In this document: positions 24,395 to 36,800 of the stretch, piece after piece | Layout: the number at the start of each line of letters is the position of its first letter | How positions within the stretch are numbered: position 1 is the first letter of the stretch | Assembly: GCA_033675545.1 (NCBI GenBank) | Contig: JAWDGP010007418.1 | Location: 60,001-124,000 of the forward strand | Length of the DNA: 64,000 bases | Source of the DNA: Elysia crispata | Lineage: Eukaryota > Mollusca > Gastropoda > Plakobranchidae | Direction of reading: 5' to 3' | The notes under the pieces: model-generated | Databases searched by the model: none | Told to the model about the DNA's origin: nothing | What the model saw: the letters and a program-made list of their open reading frames with translations, nothing else | Translations under genes and position numbers: made by a program

Positions 24395-27300
24395 TGTAGT
24401 AATTGTAGTTGTAGTTGTAGTTGTAGGTGTACTTGTAGTTATAGTAGTAGTAGAAGTTGTATTTATAGTACTTGTAGTTACAGTTATAGTTGTAGTTGTA
24501 GTTTTTGTTGTAGTTGTAGTTGTAGTTGTAGTTCTAGTTGTAGTTGTAGTTGTAGTTGTAGTTGTAGTTGTAGTTGTAGTTGTAGTTGTAGTAGTTGTAG
24601 TTGTAGTTGTAGTTGTTGTAGTTGTAGTTGTAGTTGTTGTAGTTGTAGTTGTAGTTGTAGTTGTAGTTGTAGTTGTAGTTGTAGTTTTAGTGGTAGTAGT
24701 TGTAGTTGTAGTACTTGTAGTACTTGTAGTTTTGTTTGTAGTTGTTGTAGTTGCAGTTGTAGTCGTTGTAAATGTAGTTGTGGTTGTAGTTTTAGTTGTA
24801 ACTGTAATTGTAATTTTAGTTGTAGTACATGTAATTGTAGATGTAGTAGTTGTAGGTCTAGATTTAGGTGTAGTAGTTGTAGTTGTAGTTCTAATAGTAG
24901 TAGTTGAGTTTATAGTTGTAGCTGTAGTTGTATTTGTAGATGTAGTTGCAGTTATATTTTAAATTGTAGTAGTTGTGGTTGTAGTTGAAGTATTTGTAGT
25001 TGTAGTTGAATTTGTTGTAATTGTAGTTGTATTTTTAGTTGAAGTAGCTGTAGTTGTAGTTTTAGATGTAAAAGTTTTAGTTGTAGTTGGAGTGGTTGTA
25101 GTTATTGTTATAGTAATTATTGTTGTAGTTCTATTTCTAGTAATTTTAGTAGTTGTAATTGTAGTTGTAATTATAGTTGTAGTTGAAGTAAAAGTTGTAG
25201 TTTTAGTAGTTGTAATTTTAGTAGTATTTATAGTTGTATTAATTGAAGTTGTAGTAGTAGTTGTAGTTTTGATAATTGCACTTGTAGTTGTAGTTGTAGT
25301 AGTGGTGGTTGTAATTGTAGTTGTAGTTGTTGTAGTAGTTTTAGTTAAAGTAATTTTAGGTGGAATTGTAGTTTCTGTAGTTGTAGTTCTGGTTGTAGTA
25401 GTTGTAGTTACAGTAGTTGTAGTTGTAGTTGTAGTTGTAGTAGTAGTTCCAGTGAAAATAGTTGGAGTTGTAGTTCTTGTAATTATAGTTGTAGTTGTAG
25501 TAGTACATTCAGTTGAAGTAGTTGTAGTTCTAGTTGTAGTTCTTGCAGTTTTAGTTGTAGTTTTAGTTGTAATAAGTGTAGCTGTAGTTGAAGTAGTTTC
25601 AGTTGTAGTTTTAGTTCAAGTAGTTGTAGTTGTAGTTGTAGTTGTAGTAGTTGTATTTGTAGTATTGTAGCTGTAGTCGTTGTAGTTGTAGTTGTAGTTT
25701 TAGTTGTAGTTGTAGTTGTAGTTTTAGTTGTAGTACATGTAGTTGTAGTTGTAAATGTAGTATATGTAGGTGTATTAGTTGTAGTTGTAGTTGTAGTTGT
25801 AGTTGTAGTTGTAGTTGTAGTTGTTGTAGTTGTAGTTGTAGTTGTTGTAGTTGTAGTTGTAGTTGTAGTTGTAGTTGTTGTAGTTGTAGTTGTAGTTTTA
25901 GTTGTTGTAGTTGTAGTTGTAGTTGTAGTTGTTGTAGTTGTAGTTGTAGTTGTAGTTGTAGTTGTAGTTGTAGTTGTTGTAGTTGTAGTTGTAGTTGTAG
26001 TTGTAGTAGTTGTGGTTGTAGTTGTAGATTTTGTAGTTGTAGTTCTAATAGTTGTAGTTGAAGTTGTAGTTGTAATAGTTGTAGTTGTAGTTGAAGTTGT
26101 AACTGTAGTTATAGTTGTAGTTGAAGTAGTTGAAGTTGTAGTAGTTGTATTTGTAGTTGTACTAGTTGTAGTTGTAGTTGTTGTAGTATTGTTGAAGTAG
26201 TTGTAGTTTTAGTTGTAGTTGTAGTTGTAGTTTTAGTTGTTTTCAAGTAGTTGCAGTTGTAGTTGTAGTTTTTGTAGTTGTAGTTGTAGTTGAAGTATTT
26301 ATAGTTGTAATAGTACAAGTTGTAGTTGTAGTTGTTGTACTTGTAGTTGTATTTGTAGTTGTAATAGCACTTTCAGTTAAAGTAGTTGTAGTTGTAGTTG
26401 TAGTTCTGGTAGTTGTAATTGTAGTTGTAGTTATAGTTGTAGATATAGTTGTAGTTTTAATTGTAATAAGTGTAGTTGTAGTTTTAATTTTAGTAGTTCT
26501 CGTAGTTTTAGTTGTAGTAGTTGTAGTTGTAGCAGTTGTTGTTGTAGTTGTAGTGGTAGTTTTACTAGTAGTTGCAGTTAAAAAATAGTTGTAGTTGTAG
26601 TTCTTGTAAATGTAGTTGTAGTTATAGTTGTAGTTGTAGATGTAGTTTTAGTTTTAGTTTTAACAAGTGTAGTTGTAGTTGAAGTAGTTATAGTTTTAGT
26701 TTATTTGTAGTAGTTGTAGTTGCAGTAATTGTAACTGTAGTTGTAGTCGTTGTAGTTGTAGTTCTAGTTGTAGGTATAGTAACAGTAGTTTAAGTTATGG
26801 TTGTAGTTGTAGTTGTAGTTTTAGTAGTAATTATAGTTGTAGATGGATTAGTTGTAGTTGAAATTGTAGTGGTAATTGTAGTTGTAGTTGTATGTTAAGT
26901 TGAATTTGTAGTTGTTGTTATAGTTGTAGTTGTTGTAGTTGTAGTTGTAGTTGTAGTTGTAGTAGTTGTAGTTTTAGTTGTAGTTGTAGTTGTAGTTGTA
27001 GTTGTAGTTGTAGTTTTAGTTAAAGTTGTAGTTGTAGTTGTAGTTGTTGTAGTTGTGGTTGTAGTACTTGTAGTTGTAGTTGTAAAAGTTGTAGTTGTAG
27101 TTGTAGTTGTAGTTGTAATTGTAATTGTAGTTGTAGTAGTAGTTGTAGTTGTAGTTCTAGTTCTATTGTTATTGCAGTTGTAGTTGTAGTTGTAGTAGTT
27201 GTAGTTGTAGGTGTAGTTGTAGTTTTAGTAGTTATAGTTGTAGTTTTAGTTGTAGTTGTAGTTGTAGTTTTAGTTGTAGTTGTAGTTGTAGTTGTAGTAG

Positions 27301-27840
27301 TTGTAGTTGTAGTTGTAGTTGTAGTTGTACTAGTTGTAGTTGTAGTTGTAGTTGTAGTTTTTGTTGTAGTAGTTGAAGTTGTAGTTATAATAGTTGTAGT
27401 TGTAGTTTTAGTTGTAGTAGTCGTAATTGTGGTTTTAGTAGTGGAAGTTGTAGTTGTTTTTGTATTTGTAGTTGTATATGTTGTTGTAGTTGTATTTTTA
27501 GTTGTTATTGAAGTAGTTGTAGTTGTAGTTGTAGTTTTAGTTATAGTAGTTGTAGTTCTAGTTGTCGTAATTATAGTTGTAGTTGTAAGTGTAGATTTAG
27601 TAGGTGCAGTTGTCGTTGTAGTAGTTGTAGTTGTAGTTGTAGTCGTAGTTGTTGTAGTTGCCGTTGCAGTTGTAGTAGTTATAGTTGTAGTTGTAGTTGT
27701 ATATACAGATGGAGTTGTAGTTGTAGTACTAATTAAAGTTGTATTAGTTGTAGTTGTAGTTGTAGTAGTAGTTGTACTCGTAGTTGTATTCGTAGTAGTT
27801 GCAGTTGTAGTAGTTTTAGTTTTAATTGTAGTTCTTGTAG
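21727..27840 (+). repeat. TTGTAG array, diverged zone
   Basis: Continuous hexamer-like repeat of TTG and TAG triplets with many substitutions (TTA, GTA-ATT, AGA, GCA) and frequent doubled TAG (TAGTAG). Spacing between doubled triplets varies (15, 21, 33 bases among those I counted), so no fixed higher unit is evident. Short purer patches occur near 24,560-24,660 and 25,780-26,010. The long Val-rich, Cys/Ser-rich and Thr/Asn-rich open frames are consequences of the repeat: pure CTACAA has no stop in any minus frame, and the plus strand has stops in only one frame. Confidence 0.97.
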
Positions 27841-30800
27841 TTGTAGTTGTAGTTGTAATTGTAGTTGTAGTTGTAGTTGTAGTTGTAGTTGTAGTTGTAG
27901 TTGTAGTTGTTGTAGTTGTAGTTGTAGTTGTAGTTGTTGTAGTTGTAGTTGTAGTTGTAGTTGTTGTAGTTGTAGTTGTAGTTGTAGTTGTAGTTGTTGT
28001 AGTTGTAGTTGTAGTTGTAGTTGTTGTAGTTGTAGTTGTAGTTGTAGTTGTAGTTGTAGTTGTAGTTGTTGTAGTTGTAGTTGTAGTTGTAGTTGTATTT
28101 GTAGTTGTAGTTGTAGTTGTTGTAGTTGTAGTTGTTGTAGTTGTAGTTGTTGTAGTTGTAGTTGTAGTTGTAGTTGTAGTTGTAGTTGTTGTAGTTGTAG
28201 TTGTAGTTGTAGTTGTTGTAGTTGTAGTTGTAGTTGTAGTTGTTGTAGTAGTTGTAGTTGTTGTAGTTGTAGTTGTTGTAGTTGTAGTTGTAGTTGTTGT
28301 AGTTGTAGTTGTAGTTGTAGTTGTAGTTGTTGTAGTTGTAGTTGTAGTTGTAGTTGTTGTAGTTGTAGTTGTTGTTGTAGTTGTAGTTGTAGTTGTAGTT
28401 GTTGTAGTTGTAGTTGTAGTTGTAGTTGTAGTTGTTGTAGTTGTAGTTGTAGTTGTAGTTGTTGTAGTTGTAGTTGTAGTTGTAGTTGTTGTAGTTGTAG
28501 TTGTAGTTGTTGTTGTTGTAGTTGTAGTTGTAGTTGTTGTAGTTGTAGTTGTAGTTGTAGTTGTTGTAGTTGTAGTTGTAGTTGTAGTTGTTGTAGTTGT
28601 AGTTGTAGTTTTTGTAGTTGTAGTTGTAGTTGTTGTAGTTGTAGTTGTAGTTGTAGTTGTTGTAGTTGTAGTTGTAGTTGTAGTTGTTGTAGTTGTAGTT
28701 GTAGTTGTAGTTGTTGTAGTTGTAGTTGTTGTAGTTGTAGTTGTAGTTGTAGTTGTAGTTGTAGTTGTAGTTGTAGTTGTAGTTGTAGTTGTAGTTGTAG
28801 TTGTAGTTGTAGTTGTTGTAGTTGTAGTTGTAGTTGTAGTTGTTGTAGTTGTAGTTGTAGTTGTAGTTGTTGTTGTAGTTGTAGTTGTAGTTGTAGTTGT
28901 AGTTGTTGTAGTTGTAGTTGTAGTTGTAGTTGTTGTAGTTGTAGTTGTAGTTGTTGTAGTTCTAGTTGTAGTTGTAGTTGTTGTAGTCATAGTTGTAGTT
29001 GTAGTTGTAGTTGAAGTAGTTGTAGTTGTAGTTGTAGTTGTAGTTGTAGTTGTTGTAGTTGTAGTTGTAGTTGTAGTTGTTGTAGTTGTAGTTGTAGTTG
29101 TAGTTGTAGTTGTAGTTGTAGTTGTAGTTGTAGTTGTAGTTGTAGTTGTTGTAGTTGTAGTTGTTGTAGTTGTAGTTGTAGTTGTAGTTGTTGTAGTTGT
29201 AGTTGTAGTTGTAGTTGTAGTTGTAGTTGTTGTAGTTGTAGTTGTAGTTGTAGTTGTTGTAGTTGTAGTTGTAGTTGTAGTAGTTGTAGTTGTAGTAGTT
29301 GTAGTTTTAGTTGTAGTTGTAGTAGTTGTTGTTGTAGTTGTAGTTGTAGTTGTAGTTGTTGTAGTTGTAGTTGTTGTAGTAGTAGTTGTAGTTGTAGTTG
29401 TAGGTGTAGTTGTTGATGTAGTTGTAGTTGTAGTAATAGTAGTTGTAGATGTAGTTGTAGTTTTTTTAGTTGTAGTTGTAGGAATAATTGTCGGTGTAGT
29501 TATAGTTGTAGTAATAGTTGCAGTTGTAGTTGTAATAGTTGTAGTTGTAGTTGTAGTTGTAGTTGTAGTTGTTGTAGTTGTAGTTGTAGTTGTAGTTGTT
29601 GTAGTTGTAGTTGTAGTTGTAGTAGTTGTAGTTGTAGTTGTAGTTGTAGTTGTAGTTGTTGTAGTTGTAGTTGTAGTTGTAGTTGTAGTTGTAGTTGTAG
29701 TTGTAGTTGTAGTTGTAGTTGTAGTTGTAGTTGTAGTTGTAGTTGTAGTTGTAGTTGTAGTTGTAGTTGTTGTAGTTGTAGTTGTAGTTGTAGTTGTTGT
29801 AGTTGTAGTTGTTGTAGTTGTAGTTGTAGTTGTAGTTGTAGTTGTAGTTGTTGTAGTTGTAGTTGTAGTTGTAGTTGTAGTTGTAGTTGTAGTTGTAGTT
29901 GTAGTTGTAGTTGTTGTAGTTGTAGTTGTAGTTGTAGTTGTTGTAGTTGTAGTTGTAGTTGTAGTTGTTGTAGTTGTAGTTGTAGTTGTAGTTGTAGTTG
30001 TAGTTGTAGTTGTAGTTGTAGTTGTAGTTGTAGTTGTTGTAGTTGTTGTAGTTGTAGTTGTAGTTGTAGTTGTAGTTGTTGTAGTTGTAGTTGTAGTTGT
30101 TGTAGTTGTAGTTGTAGTTGTAGTTGTAGTTGTAGTTGTTGTAGTTGTAGTTGTAGTTGTAGTTGTAGTTGTAGTTGTTGTAGTTGTAGTTGTAGTTGTA
30201 GTTGTTGTAGTTGTAGTTGTAGTTGTAGTTGTTGTAGTTGTAGTTGTAGTTGTAGTTGTAGTTGTAGTTGTTGTAGTTGTAGTTGTAGTTGTAGTTGTAG
30301 TTGTAGTTGTAGTTGTAGTTGTTGTAGTTGTAGTTGTAGTTGTAGTTGTTGTAGTTGTAGTTGTAGTTGTAGTTGTAGTTGTAGTTGTAGTTGTAGTTGT
30401 AGTTGTTGTAGTTGTAGTTGTAGTTGTAGTTGTAGTTGTAGTTGTAGTTGTTGTAGTTGTAGTTGTAGTTGTAGTAGTTGTAGTTGTAGTTGTAGTTGTA
30501 GTTGTTGTAGTTGTAGTTGTAGTTGTAGTTGTTGTAGTTGTAGTTGTAGTTGTAGTTGTTGTAGTTGTAGTTGTTGTTGTAGTTGTAGTTGTAGTTGTAG
30601 TTGTTGTAGTTGTAGTTGTAGTTGTAGTTGTAGTTGTAGTTGTAGTTGTAGTTGTAGTTGTAGTTGTAGTTGTAGTTGTAGTTGTAGTTGTAGTTGTAGT
30701 TGTAGTTGTAGTTGTAGTTGTAGTTGTAGTTGTTGTTGTAGTTGTAGTTGTAGTTGTAGTTGTTGTAGTTGTAGTTGTAGTTGTAGTTGTTGTAGTTGTA

Positions 30801-33800
30801 GTTGTAGTTGTTGTAGTTGTAGTTGTAGTTGTAGTTGTTGTAGTTGTAGTTGTAGTTGTAGTTGTTGTAGTTGTAGTTGTAGTTGTAGTTGTAGTTGTTG
30901 TAGTTGTAGTTGTAGTTGTTGTAGTTGTAGTTGTAGTTGTAGTTGTTGTAGTTGTAGTTGTAGTTGTTGTAGTTGTAGTTGTAGTTGTAGTTGTAGTTGT
31001 AGTTGTAGTTGTTGTAGTTGTAGTTGTAGTTGTTGTAGTTGTAGTTGTAGTTGTAGTTGTAGTTGTAGTTGTAGTTGTAGTTGTTGTAGTTGTAGTTGTA
31101 GTTGTAGTTGTTGTAGTTGTAGTTGTAGTTGTAGTTGTTGTAGTTGTAGTTGTAGTTGTAGTTGTTGTAGTTGTAGTTGTAGTTGTTGTAGTTGTTGTAG
31201 TTGTAGTTGTAGTTGTTGTAGTTGTAGTTGTAGTTGTAGTTGTAGTTGTAGTTGTAGTTGTAGTTGTAGTTGTAGTTGTAGTTGTAGTTGTAGTTGTAGT
31301 TGTTGTAGTTGTAGTAGTTGTAGTTGTAGTTGTTGTAGTTGTAGTTGTAGTTGTAGTTGTAGTTGTTGTAGTTGTAGTTGTAGTTGTTGTAGTTGTAGTT
31401 GTAGTTGTAGTTGTTGTAGTTGTAGTTGTAGTTGTAGTTGTTGTAGTTGTAGTTGTAGTTGTAGTTGTTGTTGTAGTTGTAGTTGTAGTTGTAGTTGTAG
31501 TTGTAGTTGTAGTTGTTGTAGTTGTAGTTGTAGTTGTAGTTGTTGTAGTTGTAGTTGTAGTTGTAGTTGTTGTAGTTGTAGTTGTAGTTGTAGTTGTTGT
31601 AGTTGTAGTTGTAGTTGTAGTTGTAGTTGTTGTAGTTGTAGTTGTAGTTGTTGTAGTTGTAGTTGTAGTTGTAGTTGTAGTTGTAGTTGTAGTTGTTGTA
31701 GTTGTAGTTGTTGTAGTTGTAGTTGTAGTTGTAGTTGTTGTAGTTGTAGTTGTAGTTGTAGTTGTTGTAGTTGTAGTTGTAGTTGTAGTTGTTGTAGTTG
31801 TAGTTGTAGTTGTAGTTGTAGTTGTAGTTGTAGTTGTTGTAGTTGTAGTTGTAGTTGTAGTTGTTGTAGTTGTAGTAGTTGTAGTTGTTGTAGTTGTTGT
31901 AGTTGTAGTTGTAGTTGTAGTTGTAGTTGTAGTTGTAGTTGTAGTTGTTGTAGTTGTAGTTGTAGTTGTAGTTGTTGTAGTTGTAGTTGTAGTTGTAGTT
32001 GTTGTAGTTGTAGTTGTTATAGTTGTAGTTGTAGTTGTTGTTGTTGTAGTTGTAGTTGTAGTTGTAGTTGTTGTAGTTGTAGTTGTAGTTGTAGTTGTTG
32101 TAGTTGTAGTTGTAGTTGTAGTTGTAGTTGTTGTAGTTGTAGTTGTAGTTGTAGTTGTTGTAGTTGTAGTTGTAGTTGTAGTTGTTGTAGTTGTAGTTGT
32201 AGTTGTAGTTGTAGTTGTAGATGTAGTTGTAGTTGTTGTAGTTGTAGTTGTAGTTGTTGTAGTTGTAGTTGTAGTTGTAGTGTTGTAGTTGTAGTTGTAG
32301 TTGTACTTGTTGTAGTTGTAGTTGTAGTTGTTAGTTGTAGTTGTAGTTGTGGTTGTAGTTGTAGTTGTTGTAGTTGTAGTTGTAGTTGTAGTTGTTGTAG
32401 TTGTAGTTGTAGTTGTAGTTGTTGTAGTTGTAGTTTTAGTTGTAGTTGTTGTAGTTGTAGTTGTAGTTGTAGTTGTTGTAGTTGTAGTTGTAGTTGTAGT
32501 TGTAGTTGTTGTAGTTGTAGTTGTTGTAGTTGTAGTTGTAGTTGTAGTTGTAGTTGTAGTTGTTGTAGTTGTAGTTGTAGTTGTTGTAGTTGTAGTTGTA
32601 GTTGTAGTTGTTGTAGTTGTAGTTGTAGTTGTAGTTGTTGTAGTTGTAGTTGTAGTTGTAGTTGTTGTAGTTGTAGTTGTAGTTGTAGTTGTTGTTGTTG
32701 TAGTTGTAGTTGTAGTTGTAGTAGTTGTAGTTGTTGTAGTTGTAGTTGTAGTAGTTGTAGTTGTAGTTGTTGTAGTTGTAGTTGTAGTTGTAGTTGTAGT
32801 TGTAGTTTTATTTGTTGTAGTTGTAGTTGTTGTTGTTGTAGTTGTAGTTGTAGTTGTAGTTGTTGTAGTTGTAGTTGTAGTTGTAGTTGTTGTAGTTGTA
32901 GTTGTAGTTGTAGTTGTAGTTGTTGTAGTTGTAGTTGTTGTAGTTGTAGTTGTAGTTGTTGTAGTTGTAGTTGTAGTTGTAGTTGTTGTAGTTGTAGTTG
33001 TAGTTGTAGTTGTTGTAGTTGTAGTTGTAGTTGTAGTTGTAGTTGTAGTTGTAGTTGTAGTTGTTGTAGTTGTAGTTGTAGTTGTAGTTGTTGTAGTTGT
33101 AGTTGTAGTTGTTGTAGTTGTAGTTGTAGTTGTAGTTGTTGTAGTTGTAGTTGTAGTTGTTGTAGTTGTAGTTGTAGTTGTAGTTGTAGTTGTAGTTGTA
33201 GTTGTTGTAGTTGTAGTTGTAGTTGTTGTAGTTGTAGTTGTAGTTGTAGTTGTTGTAGTTGTAGTTGTAGTTGTAGTTGTTGTAGTTGTAGTTGTAGTTG
33301 TAGTTGTTGTAGTTGTAGTTGTAGTTGTAGTTGTTGTAGTTGTAGTTGTTGTTGTTGTAGTTGTAGTTGTAGTTGTAGTTGTTGTAGTTGTAGTTGTAGT
33401 TGTAGTTGTTGTAGTTGTAGTTGTAGTTGTAGTTGTTGTAGTTGTAGTTGTAGTTGTAGTTGTAGTTGTAGTTGTAGTTGTAGTTGTAGTTGTTGTAGTT
33501 GTAGTTGTAGTTGTAGTTGTTGTAGTTGTAGTTGTAGTTGTAGTTGTAGTTGTAGTTGTAGTTGTAGTTGTAGTTGTAGTTGTTGTAGTTGTAGTTGTTG
33601 TAGTTGTTGTAGTTGTAGTTGTAGTTGTAGTTGTAGTTGTTGTAGTTGTAGTTGTAGTTGTAGTTGTTGTAGTTGTAGTTGTAGTTGTAGTTGTTGTAGT
33701 TGTAGTTGTAGTTGTAGTTGTTGTAGTTGTAGTTGTAGTTGTAGTTGTTGTAGTTGTAGTTGTAGTTGTAGTTGTTGTAGTTGTAGTTGTAGTTGTAGTT

Positions 33801-36800
33801 GTTGTAGTTGTAGTTGTAGTTGTAGTTGTTGTAGTTGTAGTTGTAGTTGTAGTTGTAGTTGTAGTTGTAGTTGTAGTTGTAGTTGTAGTTGTAGTAGTTG
33901 TAGTTGTAGTTGTTGTAGTTGTAGTTGTAGTTGTAGTTGTTGTAGTTGTAGTTGTAGTTGTTAATGTTGTAGTTGTAGTTGTAGTTGTAGTTGTTGTAGT
34001 TGTAGTTGTAGTTGTAGTTGTAGTTGTAGTTGTAGTTGTTGTAGTTGTAGTTGTAGTTGTAGTTGTTGTAGTTGTAGTTGTAGTTGTAGTTGTTGTAGTT
34101 GTAGTTGTAGTTGTTGTTGTTGTAGTTGTAGTTGTAGTTGTTGTAGTTGTAGTTGTAGTTGTAGTTGTTGTAGTTGTAGTTGTAGTTGTAGTTGTTGTAG
34201 TTGTAGTTGTAGTTGTAGTTGTAGTTGTTGTAGTTGTAGTTGTAGTTGTAGTTGTTGTAGTTGTAGTTGTAGTTGTTGTAGTTGTAGTTGTAGTAGTTGT
34301 TGTAGTTGTTGTAGTTTTTGTTGTTGTTGTTGTAGTTGTTTAGTTGTTGTAGTTGTAGTTGCAGTGTAGTTGTTGTTGTAGTTGTAGTTGTAGTTGTTGT
34401 AGTTGTAGTTGTAGTTGTAGTTGTTGTAGTTGTAGTTGTAGTTGTTGTAGTTGTAGTTGTAGTTGTAGTTGTTGTAGTTGTAGTTGTAGTTGTTGTAGTT
34501 GTAGTTGTAGTTGTAGTTGTAGTTGTTGTAGTTGTAGTTGTAGTTGTAGTTGTTGTAGTTGTAGTTGTAGTTGTAGTTGTTGTAGTTGTAGTTGTAGTTG
34601 TTGTAGTTGTAGTTGTAGTTGTAGTTGTTGTAGTTGTAGTTGTAGTTGTAGTTGTAGTTGTAGTTGTTGTAGTTGTAGTTGTAGTTGTAGTTGTTGTAGT
34701 TGTAGTTGTAGTTGTAGTTGTTGTAGTTGTAGTTGTAGTTGTAGTTGTTGTAGTTGTAGTTGTAGTTGTAGTTGTTGTAGTTGTAGTTGTAGTAGTTGTA
34801 GTTGTAGTTGTAGTTGTTGTAGTTGTTGTAGTTGTAGTTGTAGTTGTTGTAGTTGTAGTTGTAGTTGTAGTTGTTGTAGTTGTTGTAGTTGTAGTTGTAG
34901 TTGTAGTTGTAGTTGTAGTTGTAGTTGTTGTAGTTGTAGTTGTAGTTGTAGTTGTAGTTGTAGTTGTAGTTGTTGTAGTTGTAGTTGTAGTTGTAGTTGT
35001 TGTAGTTGTAGTTGTAGTTGTTGTAGTTGTAGTTGTAGTTGTAGTTGTTGTAGTTGTAGTTGTCGTTGTAATTGTTGTAGTTGTAGATTTAGTTGTAGTT
35101 GTAGTTGTAGTTGTAGTTGGAATTGTAGTTGTAGTTGTAGGTGTAGTTGTAGTTCTAGTTGTAGTTGTAGTTGTAGTTGTGAGTTGTAGTTGTTGTAGTT
35201 GTAGTTGTTGTAGTTGTAGTTGTAGTTATAGTTGTTGTAGTTGTAGTTGTAGTTGTAGGTGTTGTAGTTGTAGTTGTAGTTGTAGTTGTTGTAGTTGTAG
35301 TTGTAGTTGTAGTTGTAGTTGTTGTAGTTGTAGTTGTAGTTGTTGTAGTTGTAGTTGTAGTTGTTGTAGTTGTAGATGTAGTTGTAGTTGTTGTAGTTGT
35401 AGTTGTAGTTGTAGTTGTTGTAGTTGTAGTTGTAGTTGTAGTTGTTGTAGTTGTAGTTGTAGTTGTAGTTGTTGTAGTTGTAGTTGTAGTTGTAGTTGTT
35501 GTAGTTGTAGTTGTAGTTGTAGTTGTTGTAGTTGTAGTTGTAGTTGTAGTTGTTGTAGTTGTAGTTGTAGTTGTAGTTGTTGTAGTTGTAGTTGTAGTTG
35601 TAGTTGTTGTAGTTGTAGTTGTAGTTGTAGTTGTTGTAGTTGTAGTTGTAGTTGTAGTTGTTGTAGTTGTAGTTGTAGTTGTAGTTGTTGTAGTTGTAGT
35701 TGTAGATGTAGTTGTTGTAGTTGTAGTTGTAGTTGTAGTTGTTGTAGTTGTAGTTGTTATAGTTGTAGTTGTCGTTGTCGTTATAGTTGTAGTTGTCGTT
35801 TTCGCTGTCGTTGTAGTTGTAGTTGTAGTTGTTGTAGTTGTAGTTGTAGTTGTAGTTGTTGTAGTTGTAGTTGTAGTTGTAGTTGTTGTAGTTGTAGTTG
35901 TAGTTGTTGTAGTTGTAGTTGTAGTTGTAGTTGTAGTTGTTGTAGTTGTAGTTGTAGTTGTAGTTGTTGTAGTTGTAGTTGTAGTTGTAGTTGTTGTAGT
36001 TGTTGTAGTTGTAGTTGTAGTTGTTGTAGTTGTAGTTGTAGTTGTAGTTGTTGTAGTTGTAGTTGTAGTTGTAGTTGTAGTTGTAGTTGTAGTTGTTGTA
36101 GTTGTAGTTGTAGTTGTTGTAGTTGTAGTTGTAGTTGTTGTAGTTGTAGTTGTAGTTGTAGTTGTAGTTGTTGTAGTTGTAGTTGTAGTTGTAGTTGTTG
36201 TAGTTGTAGTTGTAGTTGTAGTTGTTGTAGTTGTAGTTGTAGTTGTAGTTGTTGTAGTTGTTGTAGTTGTAGTTGTAGTTGTTGTAGTTGTAGTTGTAGT
36301 TGTAGTTGTTGTAGTTGTAGTTGTAGTTGTAGTTGTTGTAGTTGTAGTTGTAGTTGTAGTTGTAGTTGTAGTTGTAGTTGTAGTTGTTGTAGTTGTAGTT
36401 GTAGTTGTAGTTGTAGTTGTAGTTGTAGTTGTTGTAGTTGTAGTTGTAGTTGTAGTTGTTGTAGTTGTAGTTGTAGTTGTAGTTGTTGTAGTTGTAGTTG
36501 TAGTTGTAGTTGTTGTAGTTGTAGTTGTAGTTGTAGTTGTTGTAGTTGTAGTTGTAGTTGTAGTTGTTGTAGTTGTAGTTGTTGTAGTTGTAGTTGTAGT
36601 TGTAGTTGTTGTAGTTGTAGTTGTAGTTGTTGTAGTTGTAGTTGTTGTAGTTGTAGTTGTAGTTGTAGTTGTTGTAGTTGTAGTTGTAGTTGTAGTTGTA
36701 GTTGTAGTTGTAGTTGTAGTTGTAGTTGTTGTAGTTGTAGTTGTAGTTGTAGTTGTTGTAGTTGTAGTTGTAGTTGTTGTAGTTGTAGTTGTAGTTGTAG

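Noticed and set aside
27020..28990. A 656-codon Thr-rich minus frame suggesting a mucin
   Set aside because: ACA and ACT alternate in the reverse complement of TTGTAG; pure repeat has no stop in any minus frame.
27429..32288. A 1,619-codon open frame of almost pure valine
   Set aside because: GTA and GTT codons simply alternate through the TTGTAG repeat; other plus and minus frames over the same bases are also open, and there is no gene context. It is a repeat artefact.
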